Origin: Caballeronia sp. dw_276
Lineage (GTDB): Bacteria > Pseudomonadota > Gammaproteobacteria > Burkholderiales > Burkholderiaceae
Length of the DNA stretch: 64,000 nt
Assembly: GCF_018449635.1 (NCBI RefSeq)
Contig: NZ_JAAVUV010000009.1
Span: 1-64,000 of the forward strand
Direction of reading: 5' to 3'
The translations under genes were made by a program, and so were the position numbers. Below the pieces are notes generated by a model. The model was not told where the DNA came from. It was given only the letters and a program-made list of their open reading frames with translations, and made no database searches. This document shows, one piece after another, positions 7,347 to 17,406 of the stretch. How positions within the stretch are numbered: position 1 is the stretch's first letter; the number at the start of each line of letters is the position of its first letter.

Positions 7347-9215
7347 TTACCGATTCGCAGACTGAATAGATTGCAAGACTGGCTGCATAGACGTTTGATA
7401 TTCAGGCACCCAACGCCGCAGGTCACGACGCACTTCTTCGTCCGCCAACACGCGATGCTGCATAAGCCACGGCAGCAGTTCATCGAGAAAATGATCCGCG
7501 ACCCCGCGCGCTTGCGCGATTCTTAATTTTGGATGCGGTGTACGGGTGGTAGTCTCGTCGTCGGCGAGCAATTCTTCGTAGAGCTTCTCGCCTGGGCGCA
7601 AACCCGTGAAAACGATTCGAATCTGCTCTTCCGTGAAGCCATACAAGCGGATCAAGTCGCGCGCAAGGTCTACGATCCGCACTGGTTGGCCCATATCCAG
7701 AATGAAGATCTCACCCCCGCGTCCCATGCTCGACGCCTGCAACACCAGTTGCGCAGCCTCAGGAATCGTCATGAAGAAGCGTGTGATCTCCGGATGCGTC
7801 ACTGTGACTGGGCCGCCCTTTGCGATCTGCTGCTGGAACTTCGGAATTACGCTGCCCGCGCTGCCTAAAACATTCCCAAATCTGACCGTCTCGAACTGCG
7901 TACGGGGTGCGGTCTGCTGCAGCGCCTGACACGCCATCTCCGCAAGCCGCTTGCTCGCGCCCATGACATTGGTTGGGTTGACGGCCTTATCGGTGGAAAT
8001 CAGCACGAAATGGCTGACCTGATGGCGAATCGCCGCGCGCGCCACGCGCAACGTACCGAGCACATTGTTACGCACCGCTGCCCAAGCGTTCTGCTCTTCC
8101 ATCAATGGAACATGCTTGTACGCGGCCGCATGAAACACAATATGCGGTGCGAACCGCGACATGGTCTGGTCGAGCAACAAGGAATCCTTGGCGTCGCCAA
8201 TCACCGGAATCACCGATAAATCTGGGAACCGCTCATGCAATTCTTCGATGAGCAAATACATCGCGTATTCGCTTAAGTCGTAAGCCACAAGTTGCGCCGG
8301 TGAGAAACGCAGGATCTGCCTGCACAATTCGGAACCGATAGACCCGCCCGCCCCCGTCACCATCACCACACGACCATGAAGCAGCGCTTCGACGTGCGGC
8401 ATGTCGATCTTCACCGGTTCGCGGCCGAGCAAGTCTTCGAGGTCGATCTGACGAACGCGCGAAAGGAACGCCTGGCCCTGCGTGAGCACGGTGAGTGCGG
8501 GCAGGACCATCGCCTTGACGCCCGCGCGCACGCACATGGTCGCGACGCGCCGCTGTGCATCGACTGACGCCGAAGGGATCGCGATGATGGCAGTATCGGC
8601 TTTGAGCTGTTCAGCCCAGAGCGGCAACTCGCTGATCGATCCCAAAACCTTGTGGCCAAGGATTTCGCGGCCGCGCTTGGCGGGGTCATCGTCGAGAAGA
8701 CCGACCAGACGCCATTCGCTGGAACGCGCGAGTTCGCGCACGAGGTTCGCACCAGCGGTGCCGGCGCCGAGCACGATCACCGGCTTGCCCTTGCCGATCA
8801 GCCCGCCATACAGATAAAACTCCTTGATCGCACGATACAGCGCGCGCGAGCCGCCCGTCGCCATGAACAGCAGCAACGGCGAAACGATGAGAACCGAGCG
8901 TGGAATAATAGGCAGCGGCTGCAACATGGCCGCACCGATCATGACGATCAGCGCGCCGCTCGCAACGGCTTTCGAAATCCGCATGAGGTCGGGCAAGCTT
9001 GCAAACACCCACATGCCACGATACAACCCGAAGATGCGGAACATCACGGCATAGATTACGACGACCCACACGAGCGCGTTGATGCCGCCGTGCCAGAAAT
9101 CGTCGGGGACTGAGCCATTGAAGCGCAGCGCGTATGCAACCAGCCACGCGACGACCACCGCGACGATGTCGAATCCAAATGCTGCCATCGAGAGCCATGT
9201 AGGCTTAATTCGCAT
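7347..9215 (-). CDS. wbiI: WbiI/WbpM-like nucleotide-sugar 4,6-dehydratase (membrane)
   Basis: A 622-residue inner-membrane enzyme of the WbpM/CapD/FlaA1 long form. About four transmembrane helices (residues 8-120) precede a first Rossmann domain (VIVLGAGTAGANLV, near 146) and the catalytic SDR domain (MVTGAGGSIGSE, near 285). The motif STDKAVNPTNVMGASK (407-422) has Met in place of the usual SDR Tyr, typical of this family. It should convert UDP-GlcNAc to UDP-4-keto-6-deoxy-GlcNAc, the precursor of QuiNAc or FucNAc. The start at 9215 overlaps the end of the preceding gene by 11 bases; the longer frame to 9302 lies inside that gene. It is the last gene of a four-gene overlapping operon; the same three enzymes occur as wbiG-wbiH-wbiI in Burkholderia O-antigen loci. 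Confidence 0.88.
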   Translation of the reverse strand: MRIKPTWLSMAAFGFDIVAVVVAWLVAYALRFNGSVPDDFWHGGINALVWVVVIYAVMFRIFGLYRGMWVFASLPDLMRISKAVASGALIVMIGAAMLQPLPIIPRSVLIVSPLLLFMATGGSRALYRAIKEFYLYGGLIGKGKPVIVLGAGTAGANLVRELARSSEWRLVGLLDDDPAKRGREILGHKVLGSISELPLWAEQLKADTAIIAIPSASVDAQRRVATMCVRAGVKAMVLPALTVLTQGQAFLSRVRQIDLEDLLGREPVKIDMPHVEALLHGRVVMVTGAGGSIGSELCRQILRFSPAQLVAYDLSEYAMYLLIEELHERFPDLSVIPVIGDAKDSLLLDQTMSRFAPHIVFHAAAYKHVPLMEEQNAWAAVRNNVLGTLRVARAAIRHQVSHFVLISTDKAVNPTNVMGASKRLAEMACQALQQTAPRTQFETVRFGNVLGSAGSVIPKFQQQIAKGGPVTVTHPEITRFFMTIPEAAQLVLQASSMGRGGEIFILDMGQPVRIVDLARDLIRLYGFTEEQIRIVFTGLRPGEKLYEELLADDETTTRTPHPKLRIAQARGVADHFLDELLPWLMQHRVLADEEVRRDLRRWVPEYQTSMQPVLQSIQSANR

Positions 9216-10209
9216 CGTTATGATTATCTTGAGTGAGGGTGAATTTCCGCCATTGGCGGTCGATCTGCCAGCCAACCAGCGCCAGGACCACGTACCAGGC
9301 ACCGAGCAGCACCCATTGCAGTGCGGGCGGCATATGAAGTGCTACCAGTGCAGCCCCTCCGCTACCCAGCATGAGCAAGTAATACGCCAAGGCGACCCGG
9401 ATATGGCTCCCGGTCATCTGCACCAGCCGTTGATAGTAATGCTCGCGATGCGCGAGCCATACCTTTTCGCCCCGCGCGAGACGGCGGCAGAGCGTCACGG
9501 TGGCGTCGGCGACAAACGGCGCGAACGCTAGCGCCGGAAACCAGATTGGCCATACGCCGTGTTGCCAGCCCCAAAAGCCCAGCGCGCCGGCCAGGAAACC
9601 GAGGGGTATGGAACCTGCATCGCCCAGAAATATCTTCGCCGGGTGATGATTAAAAATCAAGAATCCAATTCCCGCCCCTGCAATGGCCGCAGCGGCCACC
9701 GCCAGCGATGGCTGGGCCGCGAGCGCTGCAACCGCATAGAAACCGAAACCCGATACCGCCATGCCGCCCGCAAGGCCGTCAGAACCGTCCATGAAATTGT
9801 ATAGATTCACCACCCAGACCAGCGCGATGACGGCGAGCAGCGCGAGCCACCAGGGGATATCGACGGCGCTCCAAGCAATAGCCGCCGCGACCACGAGCAA
9901 GTGTGCGGCAAAGCGAATCCGGGCCGGCAAGCCGCGCCGGTCATCGATCTGCGACACAACGGCAAGTACCAGCGCGCCAAGCGCGACCCAGCCGAACGAC
10001 GGTGCGCAGACCACAATGGTGAGGATCAAGGCCGATACAACGCCCCATCCGCCTACCCGCGGCACGGGCCGAACATGCAAAGAGCGATGATTCGGGATAT
10101 CGACAGCAATATCCCAAGCCCAACCCGTGCGTAATAACAACAGCAGCACGCCCGCGCTCACCGCGCACGCGATGGCTGCTGCAATGCACAAAAGCGAAAG
10201 CGCGCTCAT
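9205..10209 (-). CDS. wbiH: WecA/WbpL-type undecaprenyl-phosphate sugar-1-P transferase
   Basis: A 334-residue polytopic membrane protein (about ten helices) of glycosyltransferase family 4 in the old sense (MraY/WecA/WbpL). Family motifs are present: NLYNFMDGSDGLAGG (the Mg-binding aspartates), FLGDAGSIPLGF, and a late HREHYYQRL. It should transfer a HexNAc-1-phosphate from its UDP carrier to undecaprenyl phosphate, so it is the priming enzyme of the locus. Both ends overlap its neighbours (4 bases with the epimerase, 11 with the dehydratase). The pathway context points to a QuiNAc- or FucNAc-type primer, but specificity cannot be read from sequence. Confidence 0.88.
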   Translation of the reverse strand: MSALSLLCIAAAIACAVSAGVLLLLLRTGWAWDIAVDIPNHRSLHVRPVPRVGGWGVVSALILTIVVCAPSFGWVALGALVLAVVSQIDDRRGLPARIRFAAHLLVVAAAIAWSAVDIPWWLALLAVIALVWVVNLYNFMDGSDGLAGGMAVSGFGFYAVAALAAQPSLAVAAAAIAGAGIGFLIFNHHPAKIFLGDAGSIPLGFLAGALGFWGWQHGVWPIWFPALAFAPFVADATVTLCRRLARGEKVWLAHREHYYQRLVQMTGSHIRVALAYYLLMLGSGGAALVALHMPPALQWVLLGAWYVVLALVGWQIDRQWRKFTLTQDNHNDAN

Positions 10210-11150
10210 CGATGCGCCTCCTGATAAGCGCGCACGGTTCTCTCGATGCCATCAGCCACTGAAGCCGGCGGCGTCCAGCCGAGTCCGGTCCGAAGCCGAT
10301 TGCTGTCCATGCGTAGCGGGCTCGCTAGCCGATCAATCTGCGCCGAACGGCCCGTCAACTTTCCCAACGCGTGCAGCCACAAGGGCGGCACCGGCAGCAA
10401 ACGCGCCGGTTTTCCGAAGGCGCGAGCAAGGGCCCGAATCATCTCCGGAACCGTTAAATCTTCGCCGTCCGTGACGTGATACACGCCTTCCGTAGGCTCA
10501 GGACGCGTCGCGACAAAGCGAATGGCATCGGCGAGATTCCCAACGTAGACCATGCTTCGATGCGCATCGACCGCGCCCAGCGGCAACGGAATACCGCGCT
10601 CGACCGCCTTCATCAATTGTTCGAAGTTGGCCCGGACTCCCGGGCCATAGACCAGCGGCGGACGCAGCGTAACCACCTCCATGCCGTGCTCGCGGCCAAA
10701 CTCCGCGAGAACACGTTCGGCCTCCAACTTCGTGATGCCGTATGGATCGACAGGCGCCGGTGCATCGTCCTCGCGCCATGGCCGGCCGGGTTCGCCCTCC
10801 CCCAGCGCCTTGATGCTGCTCACGAACACGAACCGCTTCACGCCCGTGTTCAATGCCGCGCGCGCAGCGTTTTGCGAGCCTTCCACGTTGACCGCGCGAT
10901 ATTCCTGCATCGGATCGCCGGCGATGTCGTTCATCACGTGAACGCGGGCGGCGAGGTGGACGAAGGCATCGGCTGCCAGCAACGGGGCGAGGCTTGAGAA
11001 GTTATCGTCGGCAATCAATCGTTCGTTGACGCGGGGATCGCTAGCATCCGGACGGCGCACGAGCGCGGTCACGTCGTGGCCAGCATCGCAGAGCGCTGCG
11101 CATGTGGCGCGCCCTACGAAGCCGTTCGCGCCGCTCACGATGATCCTCAT
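10206..11150 (-). CDS. wbiG: WbiG/WbpV-like NAD-dependent epimerase/reductase
   Basis: A 314-residue extended SDR protein. The NAD motif GANGFVGRAT is at residues 7-16, and the active-site YxxxK is in YGITKLEAER with the upstream VSSIKALGEG. By comparison with WbpV/WreQ it may reduce the 4-keto group of UDP-4-keto-6-deoxy-GlcNAc, made by the WbiI-like enzyme, to UDP-QuiNAc or UDP-FucNAc. The start at 11150 overlaps the stop of the preceding GT gene (ATGA), and the stop overlaps the start of the transferase gene (ATGA), so the four genes form one coupled unit. A simple 4-epimerase is the alternative. Confidence 0.8.
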   Translation of the reverse strand: MRIIVSGANGFVGRATCAALCDAGHDVTALVRRPDASDPRVNERLIADDNFSSLAPLLAADAFVHLAARVHVMNDIAGDPMQEYRAVNVEGSQNAARAALNTGVKRFVFVSSIKALGEGEPGRPWREDDAPAPVDPYGITKLEAERVLAEFGREHGMEVVTLRPPLVYGPGVRANFEQLMKAVERGIPLPLGAVDAHRSMVYVGNLADAIRFVATRPEPTEGVYHVTDGEDLTVPEMIRALARAFGKPARLLPVPPLWLHALGKLTGRSAQIDRLASPLRMDSNRLRTGLGWTPPASVADGIERTVRAYQEAHR

Positions 11151-12331
11151 GCCGACAATTCGCGATACACCGCGCAAGTTTGCGCGACGGTCGCGTCCCA
11201 CGTCAGCTCGGCCGCGCGACGCAAACCCTTGGCGACCAGTTCGTCGCGCAGCGCCGGATCGCCGAGCAGGCGCTCCATGCCGGCGGCGATGTCATCGATA
11301 GAATACGGGTCCACTTCCCACGTCGCGCCCGCCGATACCTCCGGCAACGACGTGTTGTTTGATGTCAACACTGCCACGCCGCTCGCCATGGCTTCGGCGA
11401 CAGGCAAGCCGAATCCCTCGAACAACGACGGATAAGCGAACAACGTCGCTGATGCATACAGTTTCAGCAGGTTTTCACGCGGCACATAGCCCGGCATCAC
11501 GACCTGGTTATCGCGCGCGAGCGGCTCGATCACCCGCATCAGTGCTGCGTTATGCCATCCGTCGGCGCCGATCAACACGAGCGGAAACGCGCTGCGCATC
11601 TCGGCCGGCAAGCGCGCAAATGCTTCGACAAGCCGCAGCAGATTCTTCCGCGGCTGCAACGTGCACACCGACAACACGAAGCCGCGAGATTTCAGGCCGA
11701 GTTGCGCGAGCGCATCGGCGCACGATTCTTCCGGATAGGGCTGGAACGCCGGTTCCACGCCCAGATGAACGGTGACCACCTTCGATTCGGGAACGCCATA
11801 GATCTCGACGATATCCTTCTTCGTGTAATCGCTATCTGCGATCACGACCTGCGCCTGCCGCAACGATTTAGGGATCTCCCGATCCAGATATTCCACCGCC
11901 ACGCGCGGATGAAACTCCGGATGCCGCCGATGCGAAAGGTCGTGAATGGTCAGCACGGTCGGGCCTTTGTAGCGCGACGCCACGAAATTCGTCTCGTGAT
12001 AGATATAGCCGCGGCGCGCAAAGTCGTCGCGTAATTCCCGCGACATGATGGCGCGCACGATAGTCCGGCTGCGGTACAGGCCCGGCAGACTGCGCGCCTT
12101 TTGCATCACTTTTGCCTTGATACCCTCGCTGAACTGGACGCCCTTGCTCAACGGAACACGCTGGTTGATCAGTTCCTGCAGCCGTTCGCCTTCGAATAGT
12201 TGGGTGCCTACCCATCCCGCCAGCCCTTGTACGTCAGGCTCGACAGTCAGTCCTTCCAGCAGATGCTGTGTGTAATAGCCGACGCCGCTTCGCGGGGGAC
12301 GAAGTGAGTTGAGATCGAAGAGCAGTTTCAT
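11147..12331 (-). CDS. GT4-family glycosyltransferase
   Basis: A 394-residue GT-B fold enzyme of CAZy family GT4. The N-terminal domain opens with FDLNSLRPPRSGVGYYT, typical of mannosyl/rhamnosyl transferases of O-antigen clusters; the C-terminal domain has the nucleotide-sugar motif FEGFGLPVAEAMASG with the E-x7-E pair. It probably adds an early sugar of the O-polysaccharide on the cytoplasmic face. It is the first gene of the four-gene minus-strand operon. Donor sugar is unknown; GDP-mannose and dTDP-rhamnose are both made in this locus. An in-frame ATG at 12466 would give a longer, unlikely N-terminus. Confidence 0.85.
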   Translation of the reverse strand: MKLLFDLNSLRPPRSGVGYYTQHLLEGLTVEPDVQGLAGWVGTQLFEGERLQELINQRVPLSKGVQFSEGIKAKVMQKARSLPGLYRSRTIVRAIMSRELRDDFARRGYIYHETNFVASRYKGPTVLTIHDLSHRRHPEFHPRVAVEYLDREIPKSLRQAQVVIADSDYTKKDIVEIYGVPESKVVTVHLGVEPAFQPYPEESCADALAQLGLKSRGFVLSVCTLQPRKNLLRLVEAFARLPAEMRSAFPLVLIGADGWHNAALMRVIEPLARDNQVVMPGYVPRENLLKLYASATLFAYPSLFEGFGLPVAEAMASGVAVLTSNNTSLPEVSAGATWEVDPYSIDDIAAGMERLLGDPALRDELVAKGLRRAAELTWDATVAQTCAVYRELSA

Positions 12332-12862
12332 GCGTGAGTGTCTAATTATCTTGGTGAACAGATAGACGGCAAGCCGAGTTTCCCGACGGCAGTTTTTGCA
12401 CCATCGGCCGTTATCTGCGAATACTTCTCTGGCGAATACAGCCGCGGTTGAAACCGTAACCAGCATGCAAAGCCCATCGCTGCCCTATCGCTGACCGTTT
12501 GGACAGGTTTCGTGCGGCCTTGAAAGCTTCCTCGCCGCGTTTCACGCGCTTCGCCCACCCCGGACGAAACCTCGAAATTTAACACAGCGGCCTTTCCTTT
12601 CCCCGGCTTTGCATATCCGCCCCGGCTGCCCGGTGGGCGCTTTGCGGCTTGACGCTCCTGAGTACCCGTGAACGTCCACACGAGGAAACCACTGTTCACC
12701 AAAGTTGCCCACACAGTAACAAACCAGGCGCAAATCGACGAGTCAAGCGCGGTTCCCGTGCTGCAACAACGGTAACTAGTTGTTCCGCAAAGGGGCATCG
12801 TCATTCCGAAATCCGCTAAAATTGCTGCTTCCGAGCCCAATTCAGTCTTACTCGAGCCGTAA
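12332..12862. other. Divergent intergenic region
   Basis: 530 bases between the start of the minus-strand priming operon and manC, which must hold promoters for both. A TAAAAT near 12818-12823 is a possible -10 for manC but lacks a good -35. No gene is supported. Confidence 0.4.
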
Positions 12863-14314
12863 ATGAACATCATTCCCGTGATTATTTGTGGGGGCGCAGG
12901 TACCCGCCTGTGGCCGGTGTCCCGCGAGGCCTTCCCAAAGCCGCTATTGAAGCTGGCCGATGGGCAAAGTCTTTTGCAGAAGACATTCTTACGTGCTTCG
13001 CATGTGGCAAACGCCGATGAAGTGGTCATCGTTACCAATCGGGAAACTTACTTCCTGACCAAGGACGAGTGCGTCGAAGCCGAGTCGAGTGTGAGCAAGC
13101 TGGGCTTCATCCTCGAACCATCGGCCCGCAACACCGCTGCGGCCATTGGCGTAGCCGCGGAAGTGGTGCGCGAGCAGCATGGCGCGGACGCAATCATGCT
13201 CGTCATGCCCGCCGACCAACTGGTGGAAGACGAAGCCGCGTTCGGCGTTGCCGTGCAGCACGCGGCCCGGGCAGCGCAAGAAGGCCGGATTGTCACCTTC
13301 GGCATCCGTCCGACCACGCCTGAAACGGGCTATGGCTATATCGAATTCGAAAGCGCGCCGCTGCCGGGCGCGGACGCCGTCCACAAAGTGGTGCGGTTTG
13401 TCGAAAAGCCGCAGTTGAGCGTGGCCGAAGAACTCGTGGCCGACGGCCGGCACTTGTGGAACGCAGGCATGTTCTGCTTTACCGCAGAGACCATGCTTGC
13501 CGAACTCGCCAAGCATGCGCCAGCGGTCCTCGAGCCGTCCATTGCCGCAGTGACCGAAGCAAAGCGCAGCACCTCGAAAGACGGTTACACCGTCGAGCTC
13601 GATGGCGCGCAGTTTGGGCGAGCGGCAGACATTTCCATCGACTATGCGGTCATGGAGCGTTCGGACAACGTGAACGTCGTGCCGTGTGAGATGGGTTGGA
13701 GCGATATCGGCTCGTGGCTTGCGATCAGCGAACTGACCGCGCCCGATACACGCGGCAACCGCATTCACGGCGGCGCCGAGCTGTACGAGGTCGACAACTG
13801 TTTTATCCGCAGCGAAAACGGCCGGATGATCGGCGCGGTTGGCGTGCAGGATCTGATCGTGGTCGATACCGCCGATGCCCTGTTGATCGCAACACGCGAA
13901 CGGGCGCAGGACGTGAAGCAGATCGTCACCAAGCTCAAGAAGGTCAATCACGATGCATACAGACTGCACCGGACGGTGCATCGCCCGTGGGGCACGTACA
14001 CCGTGCTGGAAGAAGGCGATCGCTTCAAGATGAAGCGAATTGTGGTGAAGCCGAATGCCCAGCTTTCGCTGCAGATGCATCATCACCGCAGCGAGCACTG
14101 GATCGTGGTCAGCGGTTGCGCCGACATTGTCAATGGCGAGCAGATCATTTCGCTGCAGCCGAATGAGTCGACTTATATTCCGGCAGGTCACAAGCATCGG
14201 CTGATCAATCCAGGCGTGATGGATCTGGTGCTGATCGAAGTGCAATGCGGCGAGTATCTCGGAGAGGATGACATCGTTCGCTTCGAGGACGTTTATGGGC
14301 GCGTGCCGGCCTGA
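12863..14314 (+). CDS. manC: Mannose-1-phosphate guanylyltransferase / mannose-6-phosphate isomerase
   Basis: 483 residues, the usual length of bifunctional type II enzymes (ManC/AlgA/XanB). The N-terminal nucleotidyltransferase has the pyrophosphorylase signature GGAGTRLWPVSREAFPKP (residues 10-27) and FVEKP. The C-terminal cupin domain, with VVSGCADIVNG and YIPAGHKHRLINPG, carries the isomerase activity. It makes GDP-mannose, the donor for mannose and the substrate of the Gmd encoded at 38.5 kb. A phosphomannomutase (ManB) is not in the window and must be elsewhere. The gene is transcribed away from the priming operon. Confidence 0.93.
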   Translation: MNIIPVIICGGAGTRLWPVSREAFPKPLLKLADGQSLLQKTFLRASHVANADEVVIVTNRETYFLTKDECVEAESSVSKLGFILEPSARNTAAAIGVAAEVVREQHGADAIMLVMPADQLVEDEAAFGVAVQHAARAAQEGRIVTFGIRPTTPETGYGYIEFESAPLPGADAVHKVVRFVEKPQLSVAEELVADGRHLWNAGMFCFTAETMLAELAKHAPAVLEPSIAAVTEAKRSTSKDGYTVELDGAQFGRAADISIDYAVMERSDNVNVVPCEMGWSDIGSWLAISELTAPDTRGNRIHGGAELYEVDNCFIRSENGRMIGAVGVQDLIVVDTADALLIATRERAQDVKQIVTKLKKVNHDAYRLHRTVHRPWGTYTVLEEGDRFKMKRIVVKPNAQLSLQMHHHRSEHWIVVSGCADIVNGEQIISLQPNESTYIPAGHKHRLINPGVMDLVLIEVQCGEYLGEDDIVRFEDVYGRVPA

Positions 14315-14339
14315 TTTGCTTCTAGCGTCGTTAGGCGAA

Positions 14340-14380
14340 CGCCGCCGAGGGACGAAGAGTCCGCGGCGGCGCTTTGCTTT
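14340..14380 (+). terminator. Possible terminator after manC
   Basis: CGCCGCCG (14340-14347) pairs with CGGCGGCG (14364-14371) around a 16-base loop, followed by a T-rich GCTTTGCTTT. Weak but well placed. Confidence 0.4.
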
Positions 14381-14427
14381 GCCTTATTGCCGGCATGATT
14401 TAGTACGCCGGCCCCTTAGCGGGATTT

Positions 14428-15540
14428 ATGCGCGTTTTACACTTTTATAAGACGTACAAGCCCGATTCGATGGGTGGCGTCGAGGAACTCATCGGCCAGA
14501 TCTGTTCGGGCGCCGCGAAACGCGGCGTGACGAGCGAGGTGCTGACCGTATCGAAGGACACGAGCACGGTCGACTTCGGCGATCACATGCACCATCGGGC
14601 GAAGCTCGATGTGGAGATTGCGTCGTCGGCGTTCTCGCTTGCGGCGTTCCGGCGCTTTCGCGAACTGGCCGAGCACGCCGACCTGATTCACTATCATTTC
14701 CCGTGGCCGTTCGCCGACGTCGTGCACTTCGCTTCGCGTGTGCACAAGCCGTCGATCGTGACGTATCACTCGGATATCGTGCGGCAGAAGGTGTTGCTGC
14801 AGTTTTACAAGCCGCTGCGTGACAGGTTTCTCGCGAGCGTGGACAGGATCGTGACGACGTCGCCGAATTACCTGGCGACGAGCGAGGTGTTGCAGCGGTA
14901 TCGGGACAAGGTCGAGGTGATTCCGATCGGGCTGGATGAGAGTTCGTACGCGAAGCCTACGGCCGAAAAGTTGCAGTATTGGCGCGAGCGCGCGCGGCCG
15001 AAGTTTTTCCTGTTTGTCGGGAATCTGCGGTATTACAAGGGTCTGCACGTGCTGCTCGATGCGCTGCAGGGTACGGAGTTTCGGGCGGTGATCGTTGGTG
15101 CAGGGCCCGTGGAGCGGGACCTGCGGGCGCAAGCTGAACGGTTGAAGCTGAACAACGTGGATTTTGTCGGGCCGGTAGGCGACGACGACAAGATCGCCCT
15201 CCTCACGCTATGTCATGCGCTGACGTTTCCGTCGCATTTGAGGTCCGAGGCGTTCGGGATCTCGTTGCTGGAAGCTGCGATGTTTGGGAAAGCGATGATC
15301 TCGACCGAGATCGGAACCGGGACGTCGTATGTGAATGTGGATGGGGAGACGGGGCTAGTGGTGCCGGCGAGTGATCCGGGGGCGTTGAGGGAGGCGATGG
15401 GGAGGTTGTGGGGGGATGAAGCCCTGACGCAGCGGTTTGCCGTGAACGCCAAGGCACGCTTCAAGACGCTTTTTACCGCCGATAAAATGGCGGACGCCTA
15501 TGTGGATTTGTACAGGCAGCTTGTGGCAGTGCACGACTGA
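14428..15540 (+). CDS. GT4-family glycosyltransferase
   Basis: A 370-residue GT-B enzyme. The N-terminal domain starts VLHFYKTYKPDSMGGVEEL, a pattern typical of GT4 enzymes using GDP-mannose or UDP-sugars; the C-terminal domain has FVGNLRYYKGLHVLLDAL and SEAFGISLLEAA with the E-x7-E pair. It likely adds one residue of the O-chain or its adaptor. A GGGA lies just before the ATG. It follows manC in the same direction after 113 bases that contain a possible terminator. Specificity unknown. Confidence 0.85.
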   Translation: MRVLHFYKTYKPDSMGGVEELIGQICSGAAKRGVTSEVLTVSKDTSTVDFGDHMHHRAKLDVEIASSAFSLAAFRRFRELAEHADLIHYHFPWPFADVVHFASRVHKPSIVTYHSDIVRQKVLLQFYKPLRDRFLASVDRIVTTSPNYLATSEVLQRYRDKVEVIPIGLDESSYAKPTAEKLQYWRERARPKFFLFVGNLRYYKGLHVLLDALQGTEFRAVIVGAGPVERDLRAQAERLKLNNVDFVGPVGDDDKIALLTLCHALTFPSHLRSEAFGISLLEAAMFGKAMISTEIGTGTSYVNVDGETGLVVPASDPGALREAMGRLWGDEALTQRFAVNAKARFKTLFTADKMADAYVDLYRQLVAVHD

Positions 15541-15645
15541 AAGTACTGCCAGCAAAGCCAGCAAAAGTAGTCACGTCATGTACAAAGCTAAACAATGCCA
15601 ACTCCGCGGGCAGATCCAGCGGCGACGCGAACACAACGATCAGAT

Positions 15646-17307
15646 ATGCAATTAAATTCAATACAAAAACTGTTCGCGGCCCTGAGACGAACGCCGGTTC
15701 CTACATGGGTTTTTCTGTGGTCGGCAGCGATCGTCTACACGTACGCGTACTTGGTAAATCCCGCTTTGCCGGGAAATAATCTCAGCTATCCGGAAGGATG
15801 GTGGGGCTGGTTCGATCAGTCACAGTATCTGCTGTCCGCCAAGTCGTGGCTCGCGCGCGACCTGGCGCCGGCTCGTCACTACTACCCTCCACTTTATCCG
15901 TTGATTGGTGCTGCGTTTTATCATTGGATTCCGGTTCATCCGTTTTTCTTCTTCGACGGAGCGGCGTTTGTCGTATTCATTTATACATTCCTCAAGTTTG
16001 CATCCCGATATATCTCGCGGATAGAGACCTTTGCGGTAGTGGCGGTAGCGATTTACTTCAACCCGCCGATCATGGAAAACTTCGCGATACCTTGGTCCAC
16101 AGCGGGAACGATCACAATTTATTCAGCAGTGGTACTGATGCTGATGCGACTCCATTGCGGTATCGCTCAAACGCAACCGCAAGATGCGTTCAAGACTTTC
16201 CTCAGTGCATTTTGCTTTTCCGCGATCTTCGGGCTGCTGGTCATTCTCAGGCCTGTAGATGCGGGCCTCGCTGCAATCTTCTTTCCCAGCTATCTGATTT
16301 TGCAATTCAGGCGCGACCGGCAATTGCCGGACGGACGCCGTTTGCAGCGAGCCTTATTGACCTGTGTCGCGCTGGGATGCGGCCTGGCCGTCGGCGTCGC
16401 GTTGTTCGCCATATACAACGCGCATGTCTTTGGAAGCCCGCTTGGCGGCTATATCAAGTCCACAGCAACGAGCAGCGGGTACATCGTCGGCGAATTGGCG
16501 CACAAAGCCTTCTCGCTCCTCTTCGACGCGAACACTTACTTTCTGGAGCCGGGTTCGTCGATCGTGTCGAAGTATCCCTGGATACTTCTTTCGATCCTCG
16601 GATTACTGGTGTTCCTCGTGCGAGGTGATGCGCTGTTACGCATCCTCGCACTTGCGATTGTTTTCCATTTTTGTCTCTACGCACCCTATGGAGACCTGCT
16701 GCCAAACGGCGTCTGGCGGTTCAAGAACATTCACTACTTCAAATGGATGTTTCCTTACTTGATGTTGTTTGCGTGGTTGCTCGTTCGATGGGTGCTGGCC
16801 GCCACTAACGAAGAGCTTCCGCTAAAAAGTTCGCCGGCGCGTACGGTGGCGATTCGGCTTGCCACTATCTGCATAGTCGGCCTCGCGATTTGCTCACTGC
16901 GTTTCTCGGCACACGAGTCGCTCGCATCGAGCGAAGTCAGCACGGACACTGCCGTGCAGGACATAAAAATACATGTAGCGGCCTCTTCCGCAAAGGAGAT
17001 CGATTTCATCGACCTTCAAGGCGTATCGGGAGGATTCACAGAGATCTATTTCGGGCCGCATCGGCTCACCATTGATGGGCGGACACTTTCCCTGACGCGC
17101 GATTTTCGTCTGGTGCCCGCCCCGTGGGGCGTTCGCCTTTTGCTGATCCATCCGGCCAGCGGGAGCGAGATTGTATTTAGGCCTGCGCCGGCGATCAAGG
17201 TCTCAACCACCGAGCTCAAAGTATTTGTCGGCGACTATCACCTGTCGCTCGGCAGGCCGAAACTGAAACGTGACGTTGGCTGCCCAATGGGCGCCCCGGT
17301 ATGCTGA
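15646..17307 (+). CDS. Gtr-type polytopic glycosyltransferase (GT-C-like)
   Basis: A 553-residue protein with about ten transmembrane helices and a C-terminal periplasm-like domain (roughly residues 420-553). It is not similar to a named enzyme I can identify. Its position directly before a GtrB-like and a GtrA-like gene fits the variable third gene of Gtr modules, the periplasmic transferase moving a sugar from an undecaprenyl-phosphate carrier onto the O-antigen. A conserved-looking early loop contains a DQSQYL segment, where GT-C enzymes often carry catalytic acidic residues. The ATG at 15595 would add 17 residues; neither start has a strong ribosome-binding site. Confidence 0.65.
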   Translation: MQLNSIQKLFAALRRTPVPTWVFLWSAAIVYTYAYLVNPALPGNNLSYPEGWWGWFDQSQYLLSAKSWLARDLAPARHYYPPLYPLIGAAFYHWIPVHPFFFFDGAAFVVFIYTFLKFASRYISRIETFAVVAVAIYFNPPIMENFAIPWSTAGTITIYSAVVLMLMRLHCGIAQTQPQDAFKTFLSAFCFSAIFGLLVILRPVDAGLAAIFFPSYLILQFRRDRQLPDGRRLQRALLTCVALGCGLAVGVALFAIYNAHVFGSPLGGYIKSTATSSGYIVGELAHKAFSLLFDANTYFLEPGSSIVSKYPWILLSILGLLVFLVRGDALLRILALAIVFHFCLYAPYGDLLPNGVWRFKNIHYFKWMFPYLMLFAWLLVRWVLAATNEELPLKSSPARTVAIRLATICIVGLAICSLRFSAHESLASSEVSTDTAVQDIKIHVAASSAKEIDFIDLQGVSGGFTEIYFGPHRLTIDGRTLSLTRDFRLVPAPWGVRLLLIHPASGSEIVFRPAPAIKVSTTELKVFVGDYHLSLGRPKLKRDVGCPMGAPVC

Positions 17308-17406
17308 CCGTCGCAAATTGGGTGGCGTTTGCTCTCGTCCGTAGGCATCTTCCACAAAAACGCGTTGCGATTAACCCCTGATCCCTACGCCACAGAAGAC
17401 AGAAAT

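Noticed and set aside
12989..14245. Long minus-strand open frame of 418 codons
   Set aside because: It lies entirely antisense to manC, whose motifs are unmistakable; long antisense frames are common in high-GC genes.
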